The notes under the pieces were generated by a model. That model made no database searches and had not been told where the DNA came from. It saw nothing but the letters and a program-made list of their open reading frames with translations. Positions 16,243-24,133 of a stretch of DNA of 64,000 bases are shown here, in pieces. A program made the position numbers and the translations under genes. Source of the DNA: an uncultured Alphaproteobacteria bacterium (GTDB lineage Bacteria > Pseudomonadota > Alphaproteobacteria > UBA2966). Positions within the stretch are counted from its first letter, which is position 1, and each line of letters starts with the position of its first letter. The DNA is taken from the NCBI GenBank assembly GCA_958295725.1, contig OY282368.1, forward strand, positions 2,068,001 through 2,132,000. The letters are read 5' to 3'.

Positions 16243-18038
16243 ACTCTTGAATTTTCCAAGAGCGTCCCGTTTGACGTCATCGGTGGCAGAATGGTCATGT
16301 CGACATTGCCGCTATCCTTAAACGATATGTCATAAGGGAACACATTCGAAATTTCTGAAACCGCGCTACGGATATAGTCCCACAATCTCTCGTCGAACGT
16401 CCCTCCAACAGCGACCCGGATATCTCGAGTCCATCGTCTGAGGCGGCCACTGACCTTGATATCTCCAGCAATAATGGAATCCTTGGAGATAACAACGGAA
16501 TCAATAAAAACCCGTGCGAATTCTTCACGCGTTATCGGCAGGAGTTCCTTCGTTACACTCCCTCTCACCGGAACGGTATCAATATCGCTGTCTTGTGATA
16601 CTATCTCGAAAGATACAGCCTCGGTCGCGCCGGCCGGGATCTTGTCCGAGTACAGATATTCCAGAACCGATTTGTCCAATGTGCTCATACGAATCCAGTC
16701 ATGCGACTCTGAAACTGTGCTGAAATTGTTTCCGAACAACCCCATCGTGGTCAAGAGAGAATCCTTTAGACATCTCTTCATATAATTCATATCCGATCGA
16801 TCATTCGACAATATAATGATGGAGATTATCATCTCTTTTTCATTTCCTCCTGGTAAAAGCCAGCACCCGGGACTCTTGCTCAAATGATCTTCGAGGGCAT
16901 GATCTTCGATGACACGCTCCAACGATTTTCCAGGAGGTAGAAATTTTTCAACCAAATTCTTGAATTTCCCACGAACATCCCGCACGGCATCATCGGTGAA
17001 CAGGATGAGAATGTCGGCCGAGTCGTACTCGAGCGATATGTCGTAAGGAATTACACTCGATATCTCCAACACCGCGTTGTCTATATAATTCAGCAACCTC
17101 TCATGAGCCGTTCCCTCCACTCTGATCCTGATGTTCCGGGTCCACCGCCGCAGCGTTGGAGTCCACCGCCGCAGCGTTGGGCTCTCGACACGAAAAATGG
17201 AATCAACGAAGTACTGGGCGAATTCCTCCCGAGTCAACGGTTCGTCCGCTCCATACCAATACCAGAGGACAGCCGATATATCGTCGTCTCGCAATATCGC
17301 TCCCCTGGTCGCGTCCACCGTCGAACCATGCGGGAGTCTCTCCGAATACAAGTACTTCAGCATCAACGAGTCCACGAGGCTTATATGAAAGTGACCGTCT
17401 GGTTTCGAAACCACACTTCTATTGTTTCCTAGAAGTCCAAGTATCTTCAGGAAGTAGTCTTGCAGACACTCCTTCACGATATCTATGTCGTCGGGAGAAT
17501 TTGACAACACCATTGCAGCTCCAACAATTTCTCCCTTGGTGATCACTTCCGAAAGGAAACAATGAGGATCCTTACTCCAAATATCTCCTATTACCTCTAA
17601 GCGTTCAAGTCCGAAAGACGCACCTTTAGCTTCTGTAGATTCCTTGACATTCCTCCAATGAAGAGCATTTGCAAATGGAGATTCATCGCTATCAACGAAC
17701 GCGATGGCAATATTGGTCTTGATGGGAGTATTGACATCATCGATCTTGGTCTTGTCGTCCACGATCGATATATCGTAGGGGAACACGCGAGACATCTCCG
17801 ATATGGCGCTGTCGATATAGTTCAATATCTCGTCGTCGACCGTCGTCCGCACCTGGATGCCGATCCGAATATCCCCCGTCCACTGCCTCAGGGTTCTGTC
17901 CGTCCGCGGATCCTTGGGAAAAACGGTATCGACGAAAAGCCGGGCAAAGTCCTCGCGTGTTATGAGTTTCTCCATTCCCCCGTCGCCCGCATCGGCGGGA
18001 CCTGCCATGGCGAACAGCATTGCCGAAAAGAAAAGCAT
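16239..18038 (-). CDS. Exported protein with tandem DUF2927-like repeats
   Basis: This 599-residue protein has a signal peptide (MLFFSAMLFAMAGPADA) and three copies of a roughly 220-residue unit, starting near residues 23, 264 and 498. Each begins with ITREDFARLFVDTVF or a close variant, then has LRRWTRDIRV, a helix with VSEISNVFPYDIS and, in complete units, LSNS, LGLLGN and YLYSERLPHG. This resembles DUF2927, a family of unknown function found mostly in alphaproteobacteria as one copy per protein. The third unit is cut by a frameshift near 16240. An alternative start is the ATG at 18146. Base composition is much lower in GC than the surroundings, suggesting transfer. Confidence 0.7.
   Translation of the reverse strand: MLFFSAMLFAMAGPADAGDGGMEKLITREDFARLFVDTVFPKDPRTDRTLRQWTGDIRIGIQVRTTVDDEILNYIDSAISEMSRVFPYDISIVDDKTKIDDVNTPIKTNIAIAFVDSDESPFANALHWRNVKESTEAKGASFGLERLEVIGDIWSKDPHCFLSEVITKGEIVGAAMVLSNSPDDIDIVKECLQDYFLKILGLLGNNRSVVSKPDGHFHISLVDSLMLKYLYSERLPHGSTVDATRGAILRDDDISAVLWYWYGADEPLTREEFAQYFVDSIFRVESPTLRRWTPTLRRWTRNIRIRVEGTAHERLLNYIDNAVLEISSVIPYDISLEYDSADILILFTDDAVRDVRGKFKNLVEKFLPPGKSLERVIEDHALEDHLSKSPGCWLLPGGNEKEMIISIIILSNDRSDMNYMKRCLKDSLLTTMGLFGNNFSTVSESHDWIRMSTLDKSVLEYLYSDKIPAGATEAVSFEIVSQDSDIDTVPVRGSVTKELLPITREEFARVFIDSVVISKDSIIAGDIKVSGRLRRWTRDIRVAVGGTFDERLWDYIRSAVSEISNVFPYDISFKDSGNVDMTILPPMTSNGTLLENSRV
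17140..17181. repeat. 21-bp perfect-type tandem duplication inside DUF2927 repeat 2
   Basis: Two adjacent 21-base units differ only in the last base. They duplicate the seven residues PTLRRWT in frame, at the strand that opens the conserved RRWT motif. Confidence 0.85.
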
Positions 18039-18229
18039 CCGCGCCGCACGGCGTGTTCGCAGAAGCGCCCGCGCGAGCCAGCCCTCCCCATCGTTTCCCC
18101 TTCCATCGTCGGATTCCCGGTGAAAACGGCCTGCGGCGCACCTCATCGGCGGCGCCACTCCTCCCATTCCCCCACATTCTCTTGGGTCACGCTGGTGCAG
18201 CTTGCGGTCCGGCTTCCGGCTCTCGAGAA

Positions 18230-18443
18230 CGAAAGGTCCCATCGGCCTCGACGATCCCGGCAGGGCCGATCCACCGCTGGCACAATGCAGACAGTGCCGC
18301 TCGTCATCGACGCCCGGCTCGACCGCCGCCAGCGAAGCGGCGCCCTCCGACGGGTCCGACAGCACCGCCGCGATCTCCTTGCGCTGCGCCGCCGTCAACT
18401 CATCGACATGCGAAAACCGGTCTCGAAACCGCTCGTGATCCAT
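18230..18443 (-). pseudogene. IS1595-type transposase N-terminal relic
   Basis: From the ATG at 18443, about 70 codons match the N-terminus of the plus-strand IS1595 relic at 18590: VDELTAAQRKEIAAVLSD versus VDALTEAQ and EEAREVLSG, then an ERHCLHC zinc-ribbon half. The similarity stops after the first Cys pair, and the frame runs on into unrelated sequence upstream of the DUF2927 gene. The remainder of the transposase is lost. Confidence 0.6.
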
Positions 18444-18503
18444 GTCCCCGACCCCCACGCGAATCGGGGACCATTTTACCACTGTGCCTGCGGTTCACGA
18501 ATC

Positions 18504-18529
18504 GAGCCTTTTGATATAAAAAAAGGCTC
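18504..18529. terminator. AT-flanked hairpin between two head-to-head IS1595 relics
   Basis: A 9-bp perfect stem (18504-18512 with 18521-18529) has an 8-base loop of A and T. A run of T or A adjoins each arm, so it can act as a terminator in both directions. It may be the paired outer ends of the two insertion-sequence relics. Confidence 0.5.
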
Positions 18530-18589
18530 AATTAGCGTTATGTATGCATTCATGCTACACTGCCAGCCTTATCGACAGGAGAGCGGCCA

Positions 18590-19378
18590 GTGAGACGCGA
18601 TCAGTTCCAGAATTGGCTTTCACGTGTGGATGCACTGACGGAGGCATAACGCGAGGAGGCGCGAGAGGTTCTTTCCGGGCGCTCCGAAGCGGATGCGGCG
18701 CTCGCGGCCGTCGAGCTCGGCGTGGACGAGGAACGGCGTTGCCCGCGTTGCGATACGCCCGGCGCGGTGTCCAAGGGCAAGGCGCGCGGGCTACGGTGCT
18801 ATTTGTGCAAGAAGGGATGCGGGCGCACCTTCAACGCGCTGACCGGCACTCCCCTGTCTCGCTTGCGCCACAAGGAGCGCTGGCTGTCGTTCGGCGAAGC
18901 CTTGGCCGAGGGGGAGACGGTGAAGGCTTCGTCCGAACGGTGCGATGTCGCAGTCACGACGGCGTTCCGTTGGCGCCACCGCTTTCTCAAGGCGGTGGCG
19001 ACCGCTCCGGACAAGCTCAAGGGCATCGTCGAGGCCGACGAGACTTACGTTCTGGCCAGCCGCAAGGGGGAGCGGAAGCTCGATCGCAAGGCGCGCCGCC
19101 GGGGCGGCAAGGCCGGCAAGCGCGGCCTGTCGCGGGAGCAGGTCCCGGTTCTGGTCGCCGCCGACCGCAGCGGGGCGACCGCCAGCACGGTCCTGCCGGC
19201 GGCTGACGCCGGCGCTCTGACGAAGGCCCTCGAACCGGTCGTCGACAAGGACGTCCTCTTGGTATCGGACGGCCACAAGGGTTACCCGGCTTGCGCTGCC
19301 GCTCTCGGCGTTCGCCACGAGGTTCTCAAGCAGCCCGTTCAGCTGTTTTCCAGCAATCGTGTTTCCGTAACTATATGA
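18590..19378 (+). pseudogene. IS1595-family transposase, nonsense-mutated and 3'-truncated
   Basis: The frame opens at a GTG (18590) with the family N-terminus and meets an in-frame TAA at 18647 exactly where the sister relic has a Gln codon (TEAQ versus TEA-stop). Past it the protein is well preserved: a zinc ribbon RRCPRC with CYLCKKGCGRTFN, TPLSRLRHKERW, and the ISXO2-like DDE core IVEADETYVL with LVSDGHKGY. It ends prematurely after HEVLKQPVQ, losing the C-terminal part with the final catalytic residue. A shorter frame from 18722 would give 218 residues but is also incomplete. Confidence 0.75.
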
Positions 19379-19500
19379 ATATACGCGGAAATATAGGACA
19401 TCCAAAGAAGCGTGATTCCATCGGACATAACAATCAACACAATGGCAACACGGAGAGGCACTCCAGAACGAGATGCCGATTCCGGCGATCGCGCGACCCG

Positions 19501-19938
19501 TCAGGCCGCCTCGCCGACGGTCACGGTGACGCGCTTCCCCAACCGGCGCAGGGCACGATCGATCGTCGCGGCCTTGGTGCCGTGTCCCGGGTTCAGCATG
19601 CGCCGCACCTCGCTCTCGGCGATGTCGAGGTCGCGAGCAAGACGGCGCTGCGAAACCCCGGCCTGGCGCCAAGCCTCATAGAGCGCCGCCTTCAACGCCA
19701 TCTGCACCGGCGGAACGACCAGGGGCCGCCCCTTGCCGGCGCGCGAAGGCTCGGGCAGGTCCTTTCCCTCCCGAATAGCGGTCGCGATCAGTTCGCGCAG
19801 CAAATCCCTGGCTTCGGCCAGCGCCTCGTCCCGGGTAGCGCCGTCCGTCGCGCCCCAGCCGAAGTCCGGGAACGTGACGACGAACCGGCCGTCTTCGTCG
19901 CGTTCGACCTCGGCGGGATAGTTGTAGGTGTCAGGCAT
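19501..19938 (-). CDS. hicB: HicB-family antitoxin
   Basis: This 145-residue protein has an N-terminal HicB partial RNase-H-like fold (YNYPAEVERDEDGRFVVTFPDFGWGATDG, then EALAEARDLLRELI) and a C-terminal helix-turn-helix (SQRRLARDLDIAESEVRRML) for binding its operator. In the type II HicAB system it neutralises the HicA ribonuclease and represses the operon. The gene starts at the ATG at 19938, just downstream of the hicA remnant on the same strand. Because the toxin is frameshifted, this may be a surviving antitoxin that can cross-neutralise related toxins. Confidence 0.87.
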   Translation of the reverse strand: MPDTYNYPAEVERDEDGRFVVTFPDFGWGATDGATRDEALAEARDLLRELIATAIREGKDLPEPSRAGKGRPLVVPPVQMALKAALYEAWRQAGVSQRRLARDLDIAESEVRRMLNPGHGTKAATIDRALRRLGKRVTVTVGEAA

Positions 19939-19969
19939 ACGTTCGGTCCTCCCAGGCAGTGACGCTTCC

Positions 19970-20194
19970 GTCGTTCCGTCCCCTGGAAATCGTCGCCGTC
20001 GATCCCAAGGTCGGCGAGCATCTTGGCGAGCAGTCCCTTGCCGATCTCCTTCTTCCGATCCTTGACGGTCGTCCTGCGATCGCCCGCGTAGAGCTTCCAT
20101 GCGACCCGGCGCCTTCGGAAGCCACGAAGCGCACTTCCAGATTCCGGCTCCGCGCCCATTTGCGCACCCTCGCGATGAACCGCCGCCCGTTCAT
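19970..20194 (-). pseudogene. hicA: HicA-type mRNA interferase toxin, frameshifted
   Basis: The first frame gives MNGRRFIARVRKWARSR and EGAGSH. The conserved continuation (KLYAGDRRTTVKDRKKEIG, then GLLAKMLADLGI) is in another frame. The family sequence GSHGKLY would be restored by one extra G near 20098, so a one-base deletion broke the gene. The active-site His of GSH sits right at the break. It lies directly upstream of hicB, the standard toxin-first order. The exact 3' end is uncertain, because the tail reads plausibly in two frames. Confidence 0.75.
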
Positions 20195-20263
20195 GCGGTC
20201 ATTGTGCGAACCAACGCCGATACCGGTCAAGGATAGCTGCGTACATTTTCGAGCGCAATATTC

Positions 20264-21202
20264 TGTCCTGGTTCAGGACATATGAGACACGGGGGTCTCT
20301 TTGGCTGTCAGTGAGTGAAGGTACTGGGCGGGGGTGTGTCCGCCAAGGGCTTGGTGCGGTCTGAAGGTGTTGAATTCGTCGGCGAAGGCGTCGATCCATC
20401 GGTTGATGTCGTCGAGGTTGTCGTCGGGCAGGTCCCATGAGGCGTAGAACTCGTATCGCCATGCGCCGTTGTTACGCTCGACGTGTCCGTTGAGCTTGGG
20501 CGATCGGGGCGGGAGTTCGAACAGGTCGATGCCGCGGCGCTGGCATTCGGTCTCGAAGTCGGCCTTGAACTCGGAGCCTCCATCGACCTGGATGGCTTCG
20601 ATGGGGAAGGGCATGTCGGCCTGGAGCTTGTCGAGGAAGCGCCTGGCGTTGTGTGCGGTTGCGCGTCTCCAGGCCTGTGCGCAGGTCCACTTTGCGACGG
20701 GGTCATGGGCGGTGAACTGCTTGATGGCGGGCCGGGCTGTGTGTGGTGAGACGGTGAGGGTGTCGAGTTGGACGATCTCGCCGGGACTTGTGGGCTTGCG
20801 GCCCCTGGGCAGGCGTCTGGCGTATGGTCTGAGGCGCCGGGCGGCGCGCGGTCCGTTGCGGCGCAAGGTCGGGACCGGGGTGACGGCGCCGCGCTCCATG
20901 AGGGTCTTGAGGATGCGGCCCGTGGTGCTCTCGCTTACCGCGTGCCCGTTGCGTCGGAGCAGGACGGCGATCTTGGCCTTGCCCCACATGGGGTAGTCGG
21001 CGCGTGTCTCCCGGACCGCCGTCACCAGCGCCGCCGACCAAGTGGGCCGGCGCGGGGTGTGCGGGCGGCGCGAGCACGGCTTGAGGCGGTTGCGGTCCGC
21101 CAGCCTCTGCCACCGGTAGAGGGTCGATCTCGGCACGCCGACGGCGTTGGCGGCCGCTCGTGCGGTCAGGCCGTCGGCCCGGGCTTGGCGCCAGCGCTCA
21201 AG
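20264..21202 (-). mobile_element. IS481-like element, one end intact, other end replaced by a MITE
   Basis: The terminal sequence TGTCCTGGTTCAGGACATAT begins at 20264 and is shared with the other family members in this window. The transposase frame runs to 21202, where the terminal repeat of MITE copy A starts, so this element has lost the transposase N-terminus and its second end. Confidence 0.75.
20273..21202 (-). pseudogene. IS481/IS3-like transposase with rve integrase core, N-terminally truncated
   Basis: About 309 codons remain, or 287 from an internal ATG at 21136. There is an N-terminal helix-turn-helix (RWRQARADGLTARAAANAVG and PRSTLYRWQRL), a YPMWGKAKIAVLLRRNG segment, and the DDE core with Asp in VQLDTLTV, Asp in IQVDGGSEFKADFE and Glu in SPKLNGHVERNNGAWR. 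The C-terminus ends inside the terminal repeat. The start codon and first residues, known from relics at 27666 and 29077 to read MQTFGLPR, have been cut off at 21203 by MITE copy A. The catalytic core is intact, so an internal start could still yield a protein. Confidence 0.8.
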
Positions 21203-21419
21203 TGTCCTGGTTCAATACATATGAGACGCCGCGTGGACCGCTGGGAACGGCGCGTCAAGCCGCTTCGCGGCTCCTTCGCCGCGCTCCGGCCCTTCGGGTG
21301 ACCCGCCGTTCCCAGCGACCCCGAGGGCAGCCATGGCCATAATCAGACTTCTGGCCACGGCAAGACCGGATACCCACCGGCCCGATGGGCCGTGTCTCAC
21401 ATGTGTCCGAACCAGGATA
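21203..21419. mobile_element. MITE copy A (217 bp) with IS481-like terminal inverted repeats
   Basis: The ends are TGTCCTGGTTC and its inverse (GAACCAGGATA), matching the ends of the IS481-like elements nearby. The body has no gene. Nearly the same body occurs inverted at 23946-24133. Copy A has about 25-30 extra bases around 21338-21370. It is a non-autonomous element likely moved by the IS481-like transposase. Confidence 0.8.
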
Positions 21420-21696
21420 TATTCCGTGTTCGATGGCCCTTCGAACCGGGTTCGACCCGTGCGGCCGCTCCGCGACCGCCGGCCGCGGGTGTCTCCCGGC
21501 ACCTTCGCTCCCGCACACGCGCCGTCCATGGAATCCGGCCCGCGCCTACCCCCGTGACACCGCACCGCCGTCATCGCCGGCCGACGCGCCTCGCGCCGCC
21601 AAGAGCGAGAGCGTGGCCATGAGCGGGGCGGCGGCCGGATATCCGGGCGAGGGCATCCCCGCCGTTCCCCGACCCCGGCATCAAGGAGACGGCGCC
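21420..21696. other. Intergenic stretch after MITE copy A
   Basis: In these 277 bases I see only a plausible AAGGAG ribosome-binding site at its end for the gene at 21697. The continuing frames look like chance openings in GC-rich DNA. Confidence 0.3.
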
Positions 21697-22023
21697 ATGC
21701 ACGCAGCCATCGCGGTTCCCGGCAACTCCCGCACGATCCTGACCCACCTGTTCGGTCGCGGCCTCGAAGACGACCGCTACGTGGTCGAGCGCTTCCAGTC
21801 CATGGCCGACGGCGAGATACGTCGCCGGCCCGGCGGCGAGCCGCCGGTGACGAAGAAGGGCCGGCGCAGGGCGAAGGGGGAGATCGTGTCGCTGAAGGCC
21901 GTGCGGGCGATGCGGCCCGCGCGCAACGAGATCATCGTCTGCACCGGAATGCGCATCCAGGGCGGCGTCCAGTACTGGGGCGACCTCGCCACCGGCCTGT
22001 TCGTGGAGCGCAAGCGGGGCTGA
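21697..22023 (+). CDS. Small hypothetical protein of the accessory element
   Basis: This 108-residue protein has an AAGGAG ribosome-binding site eight bases before the ATG. The first part (TILTHLFGRGLEDDRYVVERFQ) is amphipathic, the middle is very basic (TKKGRRRAKGE), and the end (GMRIQGGVQYWGDLATGLFVER) looks like a beta-rich tail. No membrane segment or known motif is seen. It opens a run of small genes (21697-23570) typical of conjugative-element cargo. The function is unknown. Confidence 0.6.
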   Translation: MHAAIAVPGNSRTILTHLFGRGLEDDRYVVERFQSMADGEIRRRPGGEPPVTKKGRRRAKGEIVSLKAVRAMRPARNEIIVCTGMRIQGGVQYWGDLATGLFVERKRG

Positions 22024-22109
22024 CGGCGTTCCCCGGGGACGTCCCGCCGGCCCCGCGCCGGCCGGGCGTCCCTTGCCTGGACTTCAACCCCGGCCGGGAG
22101 GACGCCGAC

Positions 22110-22688
22110 ATGGCTTACAGGGACCCCGAGGAGGGCCGCGCGCGCGACCGGGAACGGTTCCGGCGGCGCACCGCCGAGCGTATCGCCCAGGGCCTGTGCC
22201 CGAAGTGCGGCAAGGAGCCGCCCGAGCCCGAGCGCCGGCTGTGCGCGCCCTGCGCCGGGAAGCGGCGCGAGGCCGAACGCGTCCGCGACGCGCAGCGCCG
22301 GGCCGCCGGCAAGCCCCGCCACAGGAACCCCGAGACGGAACGCGCGCGCGAGCGGCAGCGCACCGCCGAGCGTATCGCCCGAGGCTCATGCACGCGCTGC
22401 GGCAAGGCCCCGGCCGAGCCGGAACGCACCGTCTGCGCGCCCTGCGCCGAGAAGCGACGTGCGGCCGAACGCGCCCGCTACGCGAAGGCCAAGGCCGCCG
22501 GCAAGCTCTACGGCGGGCGCGACCCGAAGGAGCGGCGGCGCAACGCGCGCGGCACGGCCAGGCGGCTCTATGAAGCGCGTCGCGAGGCCGGCCTGTGCAC
22601 CCGGTGCGGCTTGCGCCCGCCGGTCGAGGGCGGCACGGCCTGCGAGCCGTGCCGCGAGGCGCGGCGCGCGGGCGAACGCCGGCAGTGA
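22110..22688 (+). CDS. Basic protein with three repeated zinc-ribbon units
   Basis: This 192-residue, Arg-rich protein consists of three units, each a basic helix rich in Arg, Glu and Ala (RTAERIAQGL type) followed by two Cys pairs: CPKC...CAPC, CTRC...CAPC and CTRC...CEPC, with 13-16 residues between the pairs. Each unit could bind one zinc ion and contact nucleic acid through the basic helix. I do not recognise a named family. The next gene, 12 bases downstream, carries two units of the same type, so the pair probably arose by duplication and works together. It could be a regulator or a nucleic-acid-binding accessory of the element. Confidence 0.65.
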   Translation: MAYRDPEEGRARDRERFRRRTAERIAQGLCPKCGKEPPEPERRLCAPCAGKRREAERVRDAQRRAAGKPRHRNPETERARERQRTAERIARGSCTRCGKAPAEPERTVCAPCAEKRRAAERARYAKAKAAGKLYGGRDPKERRRNARGTARRLYEARREAGLCTRCGLRPPVEGGTACEPCREARRAGERRQ

Positions 22689-22700
22689 GCCGCGCGGCGG

Positions 22701-23114
22701 ATGGACGGCCTGTGCGGCCGATGCGGGGAGGCCACGTTCGACGGCGCCTCGCGCTGCGGCCGATGCGCCGCGCTGGAGGCCGGGCGCCATCGGCGCAAGA
22801 ACGCCGCCAGCCGCAAGCGCTACGCCAGGCGGCGGGCGCGGGGCCTCTGCACCGACTGCGGAGCCCCCTCGCAGGGGGCGGCAAGGTGCGAACCCTGCGC
22901 GCGCCGGTCCCACGAACGCTCGAACCACTTTCGCGGCATTCCTCTCTGGCCGACCCGGTACACCGTCATCGAGATCGCGACGGGCGAGGACCACGGGACC
23001 TACGACAGCATGGCCGAGGTCGCCGCCTGCCTCGCCTTCGCCAGGCTGTCCTTCGATCGGGTCGAGGTGCTCGGCGACGTCTCGCCGATGGCCGCCTTCA
23101 CCGCATACGAGTGA
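22701..23114 (+). CDS. Zinc-ribbon protein with distinct C-terminal domain
   Basis: In this 137-residue protein, two Cys-pair units (CGRC...CGRC and CTDC...CEPC) flank a basic KNAASRKRYARRRARGL helix and resemble the units of the preceding gene. Residues about 85-137 form a separate small domain (TRYTVIEIATGEDHGTYDS, then MAEVAACLAFARLSFDRVEV), probably alpha/beta. It lies 12 bases after the upstream stop in the same orientation. The function is unknown. Confidence 0.6.
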   Translation: MDGLCGRCGEATFDGASRCGRCAALEAGRHRRKNAASRKRYARRRARGLCTDCGAPSQGAARCEPCARRSHERSNHFRGIPLWPTRYTVIEIATGEDHGTYDSMAEVAACLAFARLSFDRVEVLGDVSPMAAFTAYE

Positions 23115-23399
23115 CCCCCCGCGCCGGGGCGTCCCAACCCCGCCACGGCCGCACGGCGCGTTCCATGAGCCGCCACGCGGGTTGCCCGCCTTGCCCGGCG
23201 CGACCGGAAGAACCGCGGTCCCGACCGCGGGACCAACCAGACACCGGACAATCGCCTCGGCACGTCCGGCGTGCCCGGTCGGCGCGGTTCCCGGGCCGGA
23301 AAGACGAGGAGTGGAAAGCCTGGAAGGGGCGAGCGCCCGGAGCGAGAGGAAGACTCGCGCCCGACGGCGTTCCCGATCCCTCCAACACGGGAGCTTTCC

Positions 23400-23570
23400 A
23401 TGTTCGACGACCTCTTCGAGACACCAACCGCCGTCCGCCTCGCCGACGGCAACGACGACGACTTCCAACCGTCCTTCGCCAGCGACCGGCTACTGGCCGA
23501 GATCGGACTGCCGGTCCGGGCGATCCGCGAACTCCGGGGCCTCTCTCCCGGCACCGGCGCGGACGGATGA
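23400..23570 (+). CDS. Small acidic hypothetical protein
   Basis: This 56-residue frame starts at the ATG at 23400 with a GGAG ribosome-binding site seven bases before it. The sequence (MFDDLFETPTAVRLADG...) is acidic and has no recognised motif. Its position after the zinc-ribbon genes and its site quality are the only support. Confidence 0.4.
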   Translation: MFDDLFETPTAVRLADGNDDDFQPSFASDRLLAEIGLPVRAIRELRGLSPGTGADG

Positions 23571-23945
23571 CGAGAGGGAAAGGGAAGGTTCGAGAAGGTG
23601 AACGGAGAAGGGATCGAGAGAGACCGGACCCGTTCGCCAACCCCACGCCGGCAACCAGGACCACAAGGAGATCGTCATGTCCTTCGGATTGAACCGCAAA
23701 GGCTTGAACACGTCTCCACGAACGAGACAAATAATTAGAAACAAAGGATATTTTATATTCTTTGTTCTTCCCGTGCTCTCGGATGAATCACAGAATCAAC
23801 ACTGTGCCAACACGACGAGCGGGCCACCAACACGGCATTACCTGGGGGCGGGTGGTAAAGGTTCGTCCAAGCGTATCTGTTCGGCGGCCGGGTGATTGAC
23901 GGAACGACGCTGGTTTTGCCCTTGCGGAGCGATCCTGCGAGGGGC
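23571..23945. other. Gap with a truncated gene start and AT-rich insert
   Basis: An ATG at 23677 with a good AAGGAG site begins MSFGLNRKGLNTSP, but after about 14 codons the DNA becomes AT-rich (23720-23790) and the reading frame loses coding character. It looks like the start of a gene cut by an insertion. The AT-rich part holds the hairpin listed next. MITE copy B follows at 23946. Confidence 0.4.
23740..23766. terminator. AT-rich 12-bp hairpin
   Basis: Positions 23740-23751 pair with 23755-23766 with one G-T wobble, around a three-base T loop. This could be a terminator or the end of a degraded insertion. Confidence 0.5.
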
Positions 23946-24133
23946 TGTCCTGGTTCGGACACATGTGAGACACGGTCCATCGGGCCGGTGGGTATATGGC
24001 CATGGCTGCCCTCGGAGTCGTCGGGAACTGCGGGTCACCCGAAGGGCCGGAGCGCGGCGAAGGAGCCGCGAAGCGGCTTGACGCGCCGTTCCCAGCGGCC
24101 CACGCGGCGTCTCATATGTTCCGAACCAGGACA
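23946..24133. mobile_element. MITE copy B (188 bp), inverted relative to copy A
   Basis: The ends are TGTCCTGGTTC and GAACCAGGACA, both matching the IS481-like termini. Its reverse complement matches copy A over almost the whole length apart from one indel. Relaxase homology begins immediately after its last base, so it marks the 5' breakpoint of that gene. Confidence 0.8.

Noticed and set aside
23892-24133. N-terminal extension of relaxase copy 1 through MITE copy B
   Set aside because: The extra codons are MITE sequence in an arbitrary frame; relaxase homology starts only after the MITE.
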